Source: Pseudomonadota bacterium
GTDB lineage: Bacteria; Pseudomonadota; Alphaproteobacteria; Acetobacterales; Acetobacteraceae
Assembly: GCA_021805485.1 (NCBI GenBank)
Contig: JAJZFF010000551.1
Span: 1-6,271, forward strand
Reading direction: 5' to 3'
Length of the DNA stretch: 6,271 nt
Positions 6,199 to 6,271 of this stretch are shown here, piece by piece. Position 1 is the first letter of the stretch. Each line of letters opens with the position of its first letter. The notes beneath the pieces were generated by a model, which did no database searches, was not told the DNA's origin, and saw only the letters and a program-made list of their open reading frames with translations. The position numbers were made by a program, and so were the translations under genes.

Positions 6199-6271
6199 AT
6201 GGATGAGGTGCCGGATGCGGGGCGGCTGGCGGTCGGGGTCGATCTCGGGACCTCGGGCGTGCGCGCCATCG
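6199..6271 (+). CDS. FGGY-family carbohydrate/polyol kinase, N-terminal fragment (cut by window edge)
   Basis: Only 24 codons are visible, but they contain the ATP-binding phosphate-1 motif of FGGY kinases: LAVGVDLGTSGVRAI at residues 10-24, with Asp15 and the GTS turn. This family phosphorylates xylulose, ribulose, glycerol, erythritol, fuculose and similar compounds with ATP in the cytoplasm. The ATG at 6199 is preceded by GGAGG (6184-6188) ten bases upstream, so the start is good. It is divergent from the regulator-transporter operon and shares its control region, which suggests it acts on the imported solute or its oxidised product. The -TSGVR- wording is closest in feel to xylulokinase-type members, but the fragment is too short to assign a substrate. 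Confidence 0.85.
   Translation, partial: MDEVPDAGRLAVGVDLGTSGVRAI

Noticed and set aside
1..6271. CRISPR arrays, tRNA or rRNA genes, insertion sequences, prophage or defence genes.
   Set aside because: No regularly spaced repeats, transposase motifs or RNA-gene features were seen; almost all the sequence is accounted for by the transporter operon, regulator, control region and kinase start.

Overview
The window holds most of a carbohydrate or polyol uptake locus. It looks like a high-GC alphaproteobacterium, probably Hyphomicrobiales/Rhizobiales or a relative. This is inferred from GC-rich third positions, ATGA-coupled genes and the type of transporter. The exact genus cannot be read from the sequence.

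Layout. One operon runs leftward on the minus strand. Its order is a SorC-family sugar-sensing regulator (GTG start at 5995), a Tat-exported solute-binding protein, a MalF-type permease, a MalG-type permease, a first MalK-type ATPase, and a second, different MalK-type ATPase that runs off the left edge. Four of the five junctions are overlaps (4, 14, 4 and 4 nt). The only true intercistronic gap lies between the binding protein and the first permease, and it carries a GC-rich stem-loop. On the right, across a 203-nt AT-rich divergent control region, the first 24 codons of an FGGY-family sugar/polyol kinase read rightward and run off the window.

How it fits together. The binding protein captures a solute in the periplasm. 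The two permeases and the ATPase pair import it, and the divergent kinase probably phosphorylates it or its oxidised product. The regulator would sense a phosphorylated intermediate and control both directions. The intergenic region contains TGAA/TTCA-type inverted repeats on both sides: one overlaps the likely -10 box of the transporter operon, and a tandem pair lies before the kinase. The substrate cannot be determined here; a polyol, pentose or similar compound is the reasonable guess.

Most notable point. The two ATPases are not equivalent. The first has Asp in place of the catalytic Glu after Walker B, Gln in place of the switch His, and an LSNGQ signature. The second keeps Glu, His and LSGGQ but has Glu in place of the Q-loop Gln. 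This predicts a heterodimer with one degenerate and one competent ATP site, which is not the classical symmetric MalK dimer. No wholly new type of system is evident; the remainder is a well-formed but substrate-orphan CUT1-like locus.
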